This document shows, piece by piece, positions 26,457-35,401 of a stretch of 55,221 nucleotides of DNA (positions are counted from its first letter, which is position 1; the number at the start of each line of letters is the position of its first letter). Under the pieces are notes generated by a model. It was not told the origin of the DNA and did no database searches. It saw only the letters and a list, made by a program, of their open reading frames with translations. Source of the stretch: Porticoccaceae bacterium (GTDB taxonomy: Bacteria; Pseudomonadota; Gammaproteobacteria; Pseudomonadales; Porticoccaceae); the NCBI GenBank assembly GCA_028822155.1, contig JAPKEJ010000011.1, positions 1-55,221 on the forward strand. The letters run 5' to 3'. Position numbers and translations under genes: made by a program.

Positions 26457-27203
26457 CTAGGAGAGTAATTTTTTGTAGGCACGAACAGTGGCGGCCATAC
26501 CTGAGGTCAAGGAGTCTACAATAAATGCATGACCGATTGAAACCTCAAGTAAATTTGGGATGCTGGCAAATTTGGCTAAGTTATGGAGATTTAAATCGTG
26601 GCCGGCATTAACACCCATGCCTAATGAAGTTGCCAGTTCAGCAGCTTTCAAGTGCTGTTGAAAAATAGACTCCTGATCAGCTTTGCCCCAGGCTGCAGCA
26701 AAGGGACCCGTGTATAGTTCAATTCGGTCAGCGCCTGCCTCTGCGGCCAGAGTAATCTGATGAGGGTCGGGATCCATAAAAAGACTCACACGGATGCCTT
26801 GAGACTTGAGCTCTTCAATAATTGGCCCTAGAGCATTACCCGCGGAGGTTAAATCGAATCCATGATCTGAAGTGAGCTGGCTGTCAGTATCGGGAACTAG
26901 GGTACATTGGTCGGGTCTGATTTCTCTTACTAGCTCTAAAAATCCCGGATAATCCGCTATTTCTGATGCAAAGGGATTTCCTTCTATATTAAATTCTACA
27001 TGGCCTAGAGGTGTTACTAGCTCCGCAAGATCCCTAACATCGCTTGGTCGAATATGCCTTTGATCGGGGCGAGGGTGCACAGTGATGCCATCTGCTCCGT
27101 TATCAATACACAATTGAGCGTGACTGACCACATTAGGATAATTCCCTTCACGAGAATTTCGTAGCAAGCTGACTTTATTTAAATTAATGCTCAGAGCAGT
27201 CAT
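26457..27203 (-). CDS. pdxJ: Pyridoxine 5'-phosphate synthase PdxJ
   Basis: PdxJ condenses 1-deoxyxylulose 5-phosphate with 3-amino-2-oxopropyl phosphate to make pyridoxine 5'-phosphate, in the DXP-dependent vitamin B6 route. The 248-residue TIM-barrel protein starts with the family TALSINLNKVSLLRNSREG and includes ADGITVHPRPDQRHI, the catalytic FNIEGNP segment, ADRIELYTGPFA and the phosphate-binding GMGVNAGHDLN. The ATG at 27203 is the family start; an upstream GTG is rejected. It sits 12 bases after the stop of the cyclophilin gene. Confidence 0.96.
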   Translation of the reverse strand: MTALSINLNKVSLLRNSREGNYPNVVSHAQLCIDNGADGITVHPRPDQRHIRPSDVRDLAELVTPLGHVEFNIEGNPFASEIADYPGFLELVREIRPDQCTLVPDTDSQLTSDHGFDLTSAGNALGPIIEELKSQGIRVSLFMDPDPHQITLAAEAGADRIELYTGPFAAAWGKADQESIFQQHLKAAELATSLGMGVNAGHDLNLHNLAKFASIPNLLEVSIGHAFIVDSLTSGMAATVRAYKKLLS

Positions 27204-27215
27204 AGCGTTCACGTG

Positions 27216-27860
27216 TTATTTTAGAGGCACAGGTCTTTCAAATGCTGGGGCCACAGGCTCAGGATCCTTTAGAGCAGTCCATGCCTCAGGGTTCAATAAT
27301 CGTGCTGTCAAAATCCTAATGGGTTCAACGGGTACATCTGAGTATGCACTGACAGTTTGTGTACGTACCTTGGCGATAGAATCGACTACATCCATCCCGG
27401 TCGTGACCTTGCCGAATACGGCATAACCAATCCTTCCGCCTCTTGTGTCAAGCCGGCTGTTACCTGCATGATTAATAAAAAATTGAGCTTGGGCGCTGTC
27501 AGGATCATTGGTGCGGGCCATTGCAATAGTCCCACGACTATTGCTTAGACCATTCTTTGATTCATTAGTGATCGGTGCCCGATCGGAAAGTCGTGGCGTC
27601 AAATCAAAGGTAAAGCCCCCTGATTGGATCATGAAACCCTTTATAACTCGGTGAAATATAAGACCGTCATAATGAAAGCTATTGGCATGTTTAATAAAGT
27701 TATCAACTGATATAGGCGCTTTAGCAGGAAATAATTCGAGGACAATATCCCCTTTTTCAGTGGCTAGCTTAACCCTAGGGTTGGCTGATGCGCCTCTAAC
27801 ATCAGCAGCTAGGCCCATTTGAATGATTAGCAGACAGATTATGATAGGTATGTATCTCAT
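27216..27860 (-). CDS. Exported cyclophilin-type peptidyl-prolyl isomerase
   Basis: This protein catalyses cis-trans isomerisation of proline bonds. The 214-residue product has an N-terminal signal peptide (hydrophobic residues about 4-17, probable cleavage near AADVRGA or later) and a cyclophilin domain with FHRVIKGFMIQSGGF, GTIAMAR and the QFFINHAGNSRLD motif. These match small bacterial PpiA/PpiB. The signal indicates a periplasmic location, like PpiA. A 25-residue tail rich in proline follows the domain. It lies between the SH3 protein gene and pdxJ in the same direction. Confidence 0.93.
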   Translation of the reverse strand: MRYIPIIICLLIIQMGLAADVRGASANPRVKLATEKGDIVLELFPAKAPISVDNFIKHANSFHYDGLIFHRVIKGFMIQSGGFTFDLTPRLSDRAPITNESKNGLSNSRGTIAMARTNDPDSAQAQFFINHAGNSRLDTRGGRIGYAVFGKVTTGMDVVDSIAKVRTQTVSAYSDVPVEPIRILTARLLNPEAWTALKDPEPVAPAFERPVPLK

Positions 27861-27915
27861 TATGTAACACTCTTATTAGGTATAATTGATTAGTATGTTC
27901 TCAGCATGTACGGCG

Positions 27916-28695
27916 TTATCCCCATTCAGATAGGCGTTTTCTCCCTCTTAGCCTAGGTATCAGAATCGCTAATAGTGCCCCGAGGAATACGGTTATTCCA
28001 CCGTACATAAAAGACTGATTACGATTATCGTTGGATAAAACATCAACCTCCGCTTTTAAGACATCATTGTCAGTCTGAAGCATGTGATTTTGCTTAACTA
28101 ATGTTTCATTTTGTTTGTTCAGGGCTATGGGGTCTGATGAGATCGCTTTAGATTCTGATAACTGAGTGGTTAGATTTTTATTGTCACTCTCAATTGTTTG
28201 TAGTTGTTGTTGCAATGCCTCGGCCTGTTGCTCGAGATATTTGATCTGTTCATTTAGTTCTCCTAAACGATCGGCAGTGTCTACTTTTTCTCGATTAGCT
28301 TGCGATAGTAATTGTCGCGCGGCAGGCGCAGGGGAGATGAATTGTTCTTCCATCCACCCTTTGTATCCCTTCTTAGTCGCTACTAGACCCCAGCCGTCCC
28401 TTACTTCAAATAGGCTAACTTTAGTGCCAGACTTGATGCCCCAATGAACTATTTTACATCTTGGGCAAGGGGTTTCTCTTAGTGGTACGAAAAATTCATC
28501 GGAGATATACCGAACTTCAGGTTCGACGTTAGCGGCGGCCTGTTCAACATTGTCTGGAACTATGATTGCCAGTTCGGTCTCTAATACTACTGTCTCCGTA
28601 GTTGGACTATTAACTATTTCAGCCTCTGACGGAGTTTGTCCCAGGGCGCTGGAGACTATCAGTGTCAAAAAAATCGTGAAAATTTTTCGGTTCAT
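27916..28695 (-). CDS. TIGR04211-type SH3 and coiled-coil membrane protein (YgiM-like)
   Basis: The 259-residue protein has a signal peptide (1-20), a bacterial SH3 domain (about 60-130, with EVRDGWGLVATKKGYKGWM), a coiled coil (about 140-225) and a C-terminal membrane helix (230-248) followed by basic residues RLRGRKR. This architecture matches E. coli YgiM and the TIGR04211 family. Such proteins sit in the inner membrane facing the periplasm; the SH3 domain may bind peptidoglycan, but function is unproven. A CPRCKIVHWG segment adds two cysteines near residues 78-81, a less usual feature. In E. coli ygiM neighbours cca; here the two are 19 kb apart. Confidence 0.88.
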   Translation of the reverse strand: MNRKIFTIFLTLIVSSALGQTPSEAEIVNSPTTETVVLETELAIIVPDNVEQAAANVEPEVRYISDEFFVPLRETPCPRCKIVHWGIKSGTKVSLFEVRDGWGLVATKKGYKGWMEEQFISPAPAARQLLSQANREKVDTADRLGELNEQIKYLEQQAEALQQQLQTIESDNKNLTTQLSESKAISSDPIALNKQNETLVKQNHMLQTDNDVLKAEVDVLSNDNRNQSFMYGGITVFLGALLAILIPRLRGRKRLSEWG

Positions 28696-28784
28696 AAGGC
28701 ATCTCTACCACAGTTTATCTCGACGTGATCATACTCTGATTCAGGGAAAATAGAATCTATTGTCTGTCACAGTACTTTGTATGA

Positions 28785-29084
28785 CTAGGGTAGTACTTTT
28801 TTAAATGGTTTGACGCTAACCGACGCGTAAACGCCCGCTGAAATATAAGGGTCAGCCTCAGCCCAGTGCTGTGCATCCACCAGAGAATCGAACTCTGCGA
28901 TAATTAAGCTACCCGTAAAGCCTGCTTCACCGGGTTCCAGATTATCAATAGCGGGCTGTGGTCCTGCGACTAATAAGCGCCCAGCATCTTTAAGTTCTAA
29001 CAGTCTGGCCAAATGCTCTGGTCTTGCTGCAGTTCTTTTGGTCAGACTATCTTCTACATCTTGGCTTACGATTGAATACCACAT
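28785..29084 (-). CDS. yciI: YciI family protein
   Basis: The 99-residue protein has the ferredoxin-like YciI fold pattern: [36 protein letters not shown], a GSLIIAEF strand and [11 protein letters not shown] near the end. A His-Asp pair (H24 in RPEHL and the Asp of ADPY) forms the putative active site in the family, whose reaction is unknown. It starts two bases after the stop of the VC0807-type membrane protein gene and so belongs to the same operon. Confidence 0.93.
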   Translation of the reverse strand: MWYSIVSQDVEDSLTKRTAARPEHLARLLELKDAGRLLVAGPQPAIDNLEPGEAGFTGSLIIAEFDSLVDAQHWAEADPYISAGVYASVSVKPFKKVLP

Positions 29085-29086
29085 GG

Positions 29087-29830
29087 TTACTTTTTCTCTG
29101 TATCGACGTTAAGGATTTCTTCAAGCGGCATTCCAGTCAATCGCTTAATCCCGCGAAAAATATAAAATAGGTCTGCAGTTAGCACAACCATTAAAGGCAG
29201 GGATATGACTGGAAAGCTCAACGCAGTCATTTTACCTAGCTGCTGGTTAAATTCTACACTGCCTGGGTCTGCGGTAAGCAACACTACTGCGAGAATGTAA
29301 TTCAGTAAGGCGGAAAGGAAAAATGATCCTGCTAATATCCAAGAAGCATTGACTAGCAGCCTATCAAACGCCGGATGACTGTTGTTTTCTGTCAACGCAT
29401 TGGTGATTTTTTGGATATTCAACACGGACTTGTTAAGTAAAAAAGTGTTAATTAGCGGTTGGGAGGTTTTCAAAGACAAAATGGTTGCGATCCCAAGGAG
29501 TGCGGGAATAGATGCCTCCTTAATAGCAATATAGATTGCGTCCAACTCCAGCAAGCTTATCCCGCCAGTTAAAGAAACGTTGACCACGCCTAGAGCAGAA
29601 AAAAAGTTAATTTTTCCTGCTCTAGTAAAATCTTTTACTCCGTAAGCAATCGGGAACGCGAGAGCAACGATAATAGCCAGCTTAATGCCGAGGTACTCAG
29701 TACCACTCAACTTGGACAAAATAAGCGCTGGAATTACCAAGTTAAATACTAGATTCCACAGGAGACTAGGTTGCTTTTCGGGTGCCTCATGTTCTGTTTG
29801 GCTGGGAGATGAGTTATGGCGTTCTGGCAT
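29087..29830 (-). CDS. VC0807 family inner-membrane protein
   Basis: The 247-residue protein has a hydrophilic N-terminus (about 1-22) and five to six membrane helices, with the family-like stretch [16 protein letters not shown] and the conserved [16 protein letters not shown] loop. The C-terminal cytoplasmic end, [16 protein letters not shown], also fits VC0807-type proteins. Function is unknown. The reading frame extends upstream to 29911, but the extra 27 residues look non-coding (Cys/His-rich), so I prefer the ATG at 29830; neither start has a clear ribosome binding site. In many gammaproteobacteria the septation protein IspZ/YciB occupies the place before yciI. Confidence 0.75.
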   Translation of the reverse strand: MPERHNSSPSQTEHEAPEKQPSLLWNLVFNLVIPALILSKLSGTEYLGIKLAIIVALAFPIAYGVKDFTRAGKINFFSALGVVNVSLTGGISLLELDAIYIAIKEASIPALLGIATILSLKTSQPLINTFLLNKSVLNIQKITNALTENNSHPAFDRLLVNASWILAGSFFLSALLNYILAVVLLTADPGSVEFNQQLGKMTALSFPVISLPLMVVLTADLFYIFRGIKRLTGMPLEEILNVDTEKK

Positions 29831-30036
29831 TTTAGGGACTTTGGTTGAGCAACAGTGAATAGTGTAACGGCTTATAACGTGTTGTCGACTTTCTATGCGA
29901 TTAATTTTCATTGAGTTGACATTTTAGGTTGGGCTTGCCAAGGGTAAGATAGCATGTAAAGTGTTGGACACATGATCTATACTGGCCGCCTATAAAATGA
30001 TAAAAAGGCGTCAAGTCCTTACCCTAGGAGATATCT

Positions 30037-30657
30037 TTGAGCGCTAAATATTATTCAATACACCCGAAAAACCCTCAGCAAAGATCTATTGCTCAGGTTG
30101 CTGAAATTATTCGTAAAGGTGGGGTCGTGGTTTACCCTACGGATTCGGTCTACGCCATTGGTTGCCATATAGGCGACAAAAGTGCGTTAGAGCGTATACG
30201 CGCGATCAGGCAGTTGGATAAGCATCATAATTTCACTTTAGTGTGCCGTGATCTGTCTGAGTTAGCGAGCTATGCCAAAATAGACAACAGTGCATTTCGT
30301 ATTCTGAAGGCAAGCACACCGGGGCCTTTTACATTTATCTTAACGGCTACCTCTGAGGTGCCTAAAAGGTTGCAACATCCTAAGAGAAAAACCATTGGTA
30401 TCCGTGTACCTGATAGTCCAATCGTAAAAGCCTTGCTGGATGAGCTTGGGGAACCTTTGATGAGTGTTACGTTGATTATGCCAAACGATGAATATCCATT
30501 GAGCGACCCGCATGATATCCGAGAGACAATGCAACGCTATGTTGATGTAATCATTGATGGTGGTTATTGCGGAGTCGAACCTACTACCGTGATTGATATG
30601 ACTGATTTGAATCCAGAAATTTTACGACAGGGCATGGGAGATTTTGCCAACCCTTAA
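30037..30657 (+). CDS. yciO: YciO/Sua5-family protein (L-threonylcarbamoyladenylate synthase-like)
   Basis: The 206-residue protein aligns along its length with E. coli YciO: SIHPKNPQQR, GGVVVYPTDSVYAIGC, HNFTLVCRDLSELASYA, KRKTIGIRVP and GGYCGVEPTTVIDMT. YciO shares the Sua5/TsaC fold that makes threonylcarbamoyl-AMP, but YciO itself is distinct from TsaC and its physiological role is unclear. The start is TTG, supported by AGGAG six bases upstream. The order yciO-scpA-scpB-rluB is conserved in many gammaproteobacteria. Confidence 0.92.
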   Translation: MSAKYYSIHPKNPQQRSIAQVAEIIRKGGVVVYPTDSVYAIGCHIGDKSALERIRAIRQLDKHHNFTLVCRDLSELASYAKIDNSAFRILKASTPGPFTFILTATSEVPKRLQHPKRKTIGIRVPDSPIVKALLDELGEPLMSVTLIMPNDEYPLSDPHDIRETMQRYVDVIIDGGYCGVEPTTVIDMTDLNPEILRQGMGDFANP

Positions 30658-30688
30658 GAATGAATATGTGCCTAGACGTTATTGCGGT

Positions 30689-30694
30689 TATAAT
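30689..30694 (+). promoter_or_regulatory. Possible -10 element upstream of scpA
   Basis: A perfect TATAAT lies 28 bases before the scpA start. The sequence 16 bases upstream (TGTGCC) is a poor -35. A promoter here would separate scpAB-rluB from yciO, but read-through from yciO is just as possible. Confidence 0.3.
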
Positions 30695-30721
30695 AGGCGA
30701 GAGAAAAAACTGGGGTAGCCT

Positions 30722-31579
30722 GTGACTAGCGAAGCAACATCGAGTAAGGATATCTTGCCAGCGTCAGAGTCGAGTGTAGCAGTCTCCTTGCGGCCTCAGC
30801 AGGAAGAAATGCCATTTGCAGTGGTGCAAGGTAAAGAGTTAACCACGCTACCAAAAGATCTTTATATTCCTCCAGACGCACTTGAAGTTATCTTGGAAGC
30901 TTTTGAAGGCCCACTTGATCTGCTTTTATACTTAATTAGACGTCAAAATCTCGATATTCTTGAGATTAATGTTGCTGAAATTACTCGGCAATATATGGGT
31001 TATATAGATCTAATGGGTTCTATTCAGCTCGAGTTGGCAGCTGAATATTTAGTGATGGCGGCTATGCTTGCTGAGATAAAGTCTCGTATTTTACTTCCTC
31101 GTCAAGTGATGGACGAAGAAGATGAGGGTGACCCACGGACTGAGCTGATTAGGCGTTTGCAAGAGTATGAGCGTTTTAAAACAGTTGCCGAAGATATTGA
31201 TGAAATTCCTCGAGTAGGTCGTGATTTGCATCAAGCCTCAGCAGATGCGCCTGGGCGAGAGAAGCAGCGCCAATACCCGGACGTTGATATGCGCGAGATT
31301 TTGACTGCGCTTGCTGACGTATTACGGCGTGCTGAGATGTTTGAAAGCCACCATATCGAGCGAGAAAAATTGTCGACCCGGGAGAGAATGTCCCAGGTGT
31401 TGGTTAGATTGCGTGGTGAGCAGTTCATTCCTTTTGTCAGCTTGTTTAAAGTCGCAGAGGGTAGGTTAGGTGTTGTAGTAACCTTTTTGGCGATTATGGA
31501 ATTAATAAAAGAATCATTGATTGAGATTGTACAGAATGAACCCTTTGGCCCTATTCACATTAAAGCAAGAACATCATGA
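30722..31579 (+). CDS. scpA: Segregation and condensation protein A
   Basis: ScpA is the kleisin that bridges the SMC heads. The 285-residue protein has an N-terminal variable stretch and then the family start of the conserved region, LEAFEGPLDLLLYLIRRQ (about 62-79). It continues with LAAEYLVMAAMLAEIKSRILLP and a C-terminal winged-helix region. The GTG at 30722 is used, and the first 55 residues are poorly conserved, so a later start cannot be excluded. It overlaps scpB by four bases; its partner smc is encoded at 16.7 kb. Confidence 0.94.
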   Translation: MTSEATSSKDILPASESSVAVSLRPQQEEMPFAVVQGKELTTLPKDLYIPPDALEVILEAFEGPLDLLLYLIRRQNLDILEINVAEITRQYMGYIDLMGSIQLELAAEYLVMAAMLAEIKSRILLPRQVMDEEDEGDPRTELIRRLQEYERFKTVAEDIDEIPRVGRDLHQASADAPGREKQRQYPDVDMREILTALADVLRRAEMFESHHIEREKLSTRERMSQVLVRLRGEQFIPFVSLFKVAEGRLGVVVTFLAIMELIKESLIEIVQNEPFGPIHIKARTS

Positions 31580-32319
31580 ATTCAGATTTACTAAGACAGA
31601 TAGTTGAAGGTGCGCTTTTAGCGGCCGCTAAACCCCTAGATATTAATCGTATAGAGGCATTGTTCGAGGACGATGAACGGCCGCCTAGAGATCAAATTAA
31701 GGCAGCTTTAGATGAAATAGAATCAGACTGCCGGGGTCGTGGTTTTGAACTAAAGCAGGTGGCTAGTGGCTATCGATTTCAGGTTGTCCAAGGTTTGGCC
31801 ACCTGGGTTAATCGATTATGGGAGGAAAAGCCCAAGCGATACTCAAAAGCAATGCTCGAAACTTTGGCACTCATCGCTTATCGGCAACCTCTGACTCGAG
31901 GCGACATTGAGGCAGTGAGAGGTGTGGCGGTGAGTTCAGATATTATTAGGTCGCTACAAGAGCGCGAATGGGTGCGTATCGTAGGACATCGTGATGTGCC
32001 CGGTAAGCCTGGATTGTATGCAACCACTAAAAAGTTTCTCGATTACTTTAATGTTAAGAGCCTTGACCATTTGCCTGCGCTAAGCGAAATAAAAGATTTT
32101 TCTGACCTTGATCTGGAGCTAGAATTGGCGCTGTCAGGTGATGCTCCAGAGCAAACTACTCCTTTAGCTGCGAATGACGCGGTCGCAGTGTTGGGTAAAG
32201 GTATGGATGATTTTGAGTTAGATCATCAGGAGGATGGGCTAGATGTTGGCGCTCCAGCTGTTGATCAATTGAGTACACATGGACAAGAACGGTCATCAGA
32301 TTTAGATGACAATAGTTAA
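31576..32319 (+). CDS. scpB: Segregation and condensation protein B
   Basis: ScpB forms a dimer of tandem winged-helix domains that binds ScpA in the SMC complex. The 247-residue protein has the family motifs EGALLAAAKPL, GYRFQVVQGLATWVNRL, the strongly conserved ALETLALIAYRQPLTRGDIE and GRRDVPGKP-like text (here GHRDVPGKPGLYATTKKFLDYF). The last 60 residues are acidic and variable. The start overlaps scpA by ATGA, showing coupling, and rluB follows 16 bases later. Confidence 0.95.
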   Translation: MNSDLLRQIVEGALLAAAKPLDINRIEALFEDDERPPRDQIKAALDEIESDCRGRGFELKQVASGYRFQVVQGLATWVNRLWEEKPKRYSKAMLETLALIAYRQPLTRGDIEAVRGVAVSSDIIRSLQEREWVRIVGHRDVPGKPGLYATTKKFLDYFNVKSLDHLPALSEIKDFSDLDLELELALSGDAPEQTTPLAANDAVAVLGKGMDDFELDHQEDGLDVGAPAVDQLSTHGQERSSDLDDNS

Positions 32320-32335
32320 AACAAGGCTGTAACCA

Positions 32336-33184
32336 ATGAGTGATAAATTGCAAAAACTGCTTGCGACCGCGGGTCTTGGTTCGCGACGTGAGCTAGAAAA
32401 ATGGATTGCTGGGGGGCGTGTATCAGTCAATGGTGCTGTTGCTAAACTAGGAGACCGCGCCGAGTCTGACGACCGCATTATGGTTGATGGTCGTGCGATC
32501 AAGATTGTTACTGATGATACTCCTCGTGTTCTGATGTACAGCAAGCCGGAGGGCGAAATATGTACTGCGTCGGATCCCGATGGGCGTCCTACTGTATTTG
32601 ACAAACTCCCGCGATTAGCTCGAGGTCGTTGGATCGCTATTGGTCGATTGGATATTAATACCAGTGGATTACTGCTATTTACCACGCATGGTGAACTTGC
32701 CAATCGATTAATGCACCCGTCCTATGAGATTAAGCGTGAATACATGGTACGCATACATGGTGAGGTTAACGAGGCGATGATTGCTAGGCTCAGCGAAGGT
32801 GTGGTTCTTGAGGATGGCGTCGCTAAATTTCAGACGGTAAAAGCTCAACATGCGCAGAGTGCTGATGAGAGAGGTGGCAGTAATCGTTGGTTTAGAGTTA
32901 TTTTAGCTGAAGGAAAGACACGGGAGGTTCGCAGGCTATGGGAATCGCAAGGTGTCGAGGTAAACCGGCTGAAGCGGATCAGTTACGGGCCTATAGAGTT
33001 ACCATCGATTGTTCGTCGGTCCGAATATATCGAGTTGGACCCCAAACAGGTAATGTCACTCTTTCGTGCCGTTGATCTGAAGCCGCCAAAATTCAGTGAG
33101 AAAAATGTGTATCGAGATATCCGCGAGCGCAAAGAAAAGAAGCTCCGCGCGCGCGGTAATCCTTATAAAAAACAATCGACCTAA
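32336..33184 (+). CDS. rluB: 23S rRNA pseudouridine(2605) synthase RluB
   Basis: RluB converts U2605 of 23S rRNA (E. coli numbering) to pseudouridine. The 282-residue protein has an N-terminal S4 RNA-binding domain (KLQKLLATAGLGSRRELEKW) and the RsuA-type catalytic motif GRLDINTSGLLLFT with Asp106. The C-terminal REVRRLWESQGVEVNRLKR segment (shortened here) is typical of RluB, and a basic tail follows. Assignment to RluB rather than RluE or RluF rests on length and on the scpB neighbour. It ends only four bases from the convergent yciK stop. Confidence 0.93.
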   Translation: MSDKLQKLLATAGLGSRRELEKWIAGGRVSVNGAVAKLGDRAESDDRIMVDGRAIKIVTDDTPRVLMYSKPEGEICTASDPDGRPTVFDKLPRLARGRWIAIGRLDINTSGLLLFTTHGELANRLMHPSYEIKREYMVRIHGEVNEAMIARLSEGVVLEDGVAKFQTVKAQHAQSADERGGSNRWFRVILAEGKTREVRRLWESQGVEVNRLKRISYGPIELPSIVRRSEYIELDPKQVMSLFRAVDLKPPKFSEKNVYRDIRERKEKKLRARGNPYKKQST

Positions 33185-33188
33185 AACT

Positions 33189-33953
33189 TTATCTAAGTTG
33201 CGCCTCAATTGATTGCCCGTTGACTCCAGCACTGTCTTGGCCCATTAGGTAGAGGTAGGCTGGCAGTATATCTTCGGGAGTTTTCAGATTATTGGGATTT
33301 TCCGCTGGAAATGCTTGAGCGCGCATATTTGTTCTGGTCGCGCCAGGGTTAATGGCATTTATGCGCACTGAGCCCAAATCGTCAACCTCTGAAGCCCAGG
33401 TCTGAACCATTCCCTCGATAGCAAATTTAGAGACGGCGTAAGCCCCCCAGAATGCCTTACCAGTCCTGCCGACTCCTGATGTAGTGAAAATAACCGAAGC
33501 GTCTTTGGACTTTTCTAAAACTGGCATTAAGCTCTGTGTCATTTGGAATTGGGACGTGAGGTTAACTTGGAGTACTTTGCTCCAGAGTTCACTGGAATAG
33601 TTCGTCAGCGGAGAGCGAACGCCCAAAATTGCAGCGTTGTGAAGTAGTCCGTCCAAGCGGCCAAATTGTTCATCGATTGATGTTCCCAGTGCGTCGTAGT
33701 CTTGGCTTGTTGCGCCGTTCAAGTCGATAGGGTAAATGCTGGGCTCGGGCTTTCCGGCTTCAACAATTAAATTATAAACTTGCTCTAGTTTTGCAACTGT
33801 GCGGCCCGCCAAAATAACCGTTGCGCCTGCTTTTGCGGCAGCTATAGCCACGGCTTTTCCGATCCCGTCACCGGCTCCTGTAATCAAAATTGTCCGTTGA
33901 TCAAGATGGTTGGGTAGCGGTTGATAGTGCGTGATGTCTTGAGTAGAAAGCAA
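33189..33953 (-). CDS. yciK: YciK-type short-chain dehydrogenase
   Basis: The 254-residue protein is a classical SDR with TGAGDGIG (25-32), the HNAA motif (105-108) and catalytic Tyr172-x3-Lys176 in YAVSK. It matches the YciK family of gammaproteobacteria, including the N-terminal YQPLPNHLDQRTILITGAG pattern; the substrate is unknown. The start is TTG with a strong GGGGA eight bases upstream. It follows mupP by 16 bases, an arrangement also found in Pseudomonas (ubiG-mupP-yciK). Confidence 0.92.
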   Translation of the reverse strand: MLSTQDITHYQPLPNHLDQRTILITGAGDGIGKAVAIAAAKAGATVILAGRTVAKLEQVYNLIVEAGKPEPSIYPIDLNGATSQDYDALGTSIDEQFGRLDGLLHNAAILGVRSPLTNYSSELWSKVLQVNLTSQFQMTQSLMPVLEKSKDASVIFTTSGVGRTGKAFWGAYAVSKFAIEGMVQTWASEVDDLGSVRINAINPGATRTNMRAQAFPAENPNNLKTPEDILPAYLYLMGQDSAGVNGQSIEAQLR

Positions 33954-33969
33954 AGGTTAATCCCCTTGT

Positions 33970-34632
33970 CTATTGGTGGTTAAATATCAGATTATAAAGG
34001 TCGGAGGAATGCTCAACTATATGGTCGGCACCCCAATCTTCGACATGTTCTCCAGCATCGATATATCCCCAGCCAGCGGCAACAGTTCGCATGCCTGCTG
34101 CTCGGCCGGCCTCAATATCCCGCCGGTGATCGCCAACGTAGAGGCAGTCACTTGGTAATATGGACAATTCCTTACAGGCAGCAAACATTGCCTCAGGATC
34201 GGGCTTGGGTTGTTTGACATGGTCAGGGCAGATGATCGTTGCGGCGATTTTGATTAAGCCTAATTTCTCAAGTACAGGTTGGGTAAATTTCCAGGGTTTA
34301 TTAGTAACAATTCCCCAGGGGATTTGCCGTATTAAACAAGTATCTAATACGGCTTGTAAACCATCAAACAAACAGGTCTTGTCGGCTATATTATTTAAGT
34401 AGAGATCTAAATATTCTTTCCGGATAGCGTCAAATGCTAGGTCGTCGGGAGTGATCCCAAAGCCCGCTTGAATAATTCCGAGAGAGCCGTGGGTGACGCA
34501 GCTCCGGATAGCTGTGGCGGGCATTGGCGGCCGGTCATGTAGCTTGAGTTGAGTGTTCAGCGCACTAATGAAGTCTGGCGCGGTATCCAGCAGAGTGCCG
34601 TCTAAGTCAAATAGGAGCGCTTTAAATTCCAC
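33970..34632 (-). CDS. mupP: HAD phosphatase MupP / phosphoglycolate phosphatase-like
   Basis: The 220-residue HAD hydrolase has the nucleophile motif FDLDGTLLDT (D9, D11), a helical cap, IVTNKP (motif II) and YVGDHRRDIEAGRAAGM (motif IV). Proteins in this position, between ubiG and yciK, are annotated as phosphoglycolate phosphatases, but in Pseudomonas the orthologue MupP dephosphorylates MurNAc-6-phosphate in cell-wall recycling. I favour MupP from gene order; the sequence alone does not settle the substrate. The GTG start has GAGGA about nine bases upstream. Confidence 0.85.
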   Translation of the reverse strand: MEFKALLFDLDGTLLDTAPDFISALNTQLKLHDRPPMPATAIRSCVTHGSLGIIQAGFGITPDDLAFDAIRKEYLDLYLNNIADKTCLFDGLQAVLDTCLIRQIPWGIVTNKPWKFTQPVLEKLGLIKIAATIICPDHVKQPKPDPEAMFAACKELSILPSDCLYVGDHRRDIEAGRAAGMRTVAAGWGYIDAGEHVEDWGADHIVEHSSDLYNLIFNHQ

Positions 34633-34649
34633 AGGGAATAATCCTCTGA

Positions 34650-35348
34650 TTAGGCGATTTTACGTGCGCAAATCATATAATTCACATCGACGTCACGTTT
34701 GATTAATCGATATTTTTTAGTTATTGGGTTGTAAACTAAGCCTGTCATATCCGTGATTTCCAAGCCAGCATCTCGTATCCACTCGCCTAGCTCGGAAGGA
34801 CGAATAAATTTAGCATACTCGTGAGTACCTTTGGGTAGCATGCGTAAAATATATTCCACGCCGATGACCGCCAACAGGTAAGACTTTGGGTTGCGGTTAA
34901 TCGTGGAGAAAAAAACGGTACCTCCAGGCTTGGTCATTTTAGCGCAGGCTTTTACTACTGAAGAGGGGTCAGGGACGTGCTCAAGCATTTCTAGGCATGT
35001 CACAGTATCAAAGGCCTCAGCATGCTCTTCCGCGTAGTCTTCGGCGGTGGACTTGACGTAGTTTACTTCTACACCCGATTCAAGTTTGTGCAGATTGCCG
35101 ACGGCAAGGGGTGCTTCCCCCATATCGATGCCGGTTACCATAGCTCCTCGTTGCGCCATAGCTTCGCAAAGAATGCCCCCACCGCAGCCAACATCAAGCA
35201 AGTCTTTCTCTGCGACAGGTGCTAGGTTATCAATCCAGTTAGCCCTCAGAGGGTTTATGTCGTGCAGTGGCTTGAATTCACTGTTGCGATCCCACCAGCG
35301 GCTGGCTAGCTGTTCAAATTTATGAATTTCATGTGGATCGACATTCAT
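34650..35348 (-). CDS. ubiG: Ubiquinone biosynthesis O-methyltransferase UbiG
   Basis: UbiG carries out both O-methylation steps in ubiquinone synthesis. The 232-residue protein has the family N-terminus ([15 protein letters not shown]), [12 protein letters not shown], the SAM-binding [13 protein letters not shown], the [12 protein letters not shown] post-motif and a C-terminal [10 protein letters not shown]. The ATG at 35348 matches the usual start; longer frames reach 35387 and 35405, but the latter overlaps the mtaD stop. It is the second gene of the mtaD-ubiG-mupP-yciK cluster. Confidence 0.96.
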   Translation of the reverse strand: MNVDPHEIHKFEQLASRWWDRNSEFKPLHDINPLRANWIDNLAPVAEKDLLDVGCGGGILCEAMAQRGAMVTGIDMGEAPLAVGNLHKLESGVEVNYVKSTAEDYAEEHAEAFDTVTCLEMLEHVPDPSSVVKACAKMTKPGGTVFFSTINRNPKSYLLAVIGVEYILRMLPKGTHEYAKFIRPSELGEWIRDAGLEITDMTGLVYNPITKKYRLIKRDVDVNYMICARKIA

Positions 35349-35401
35349 TATAGATTCTACCTTATTAAAAATTTCAGCTAATGACATTTTGGTCGCACAG
35401 A

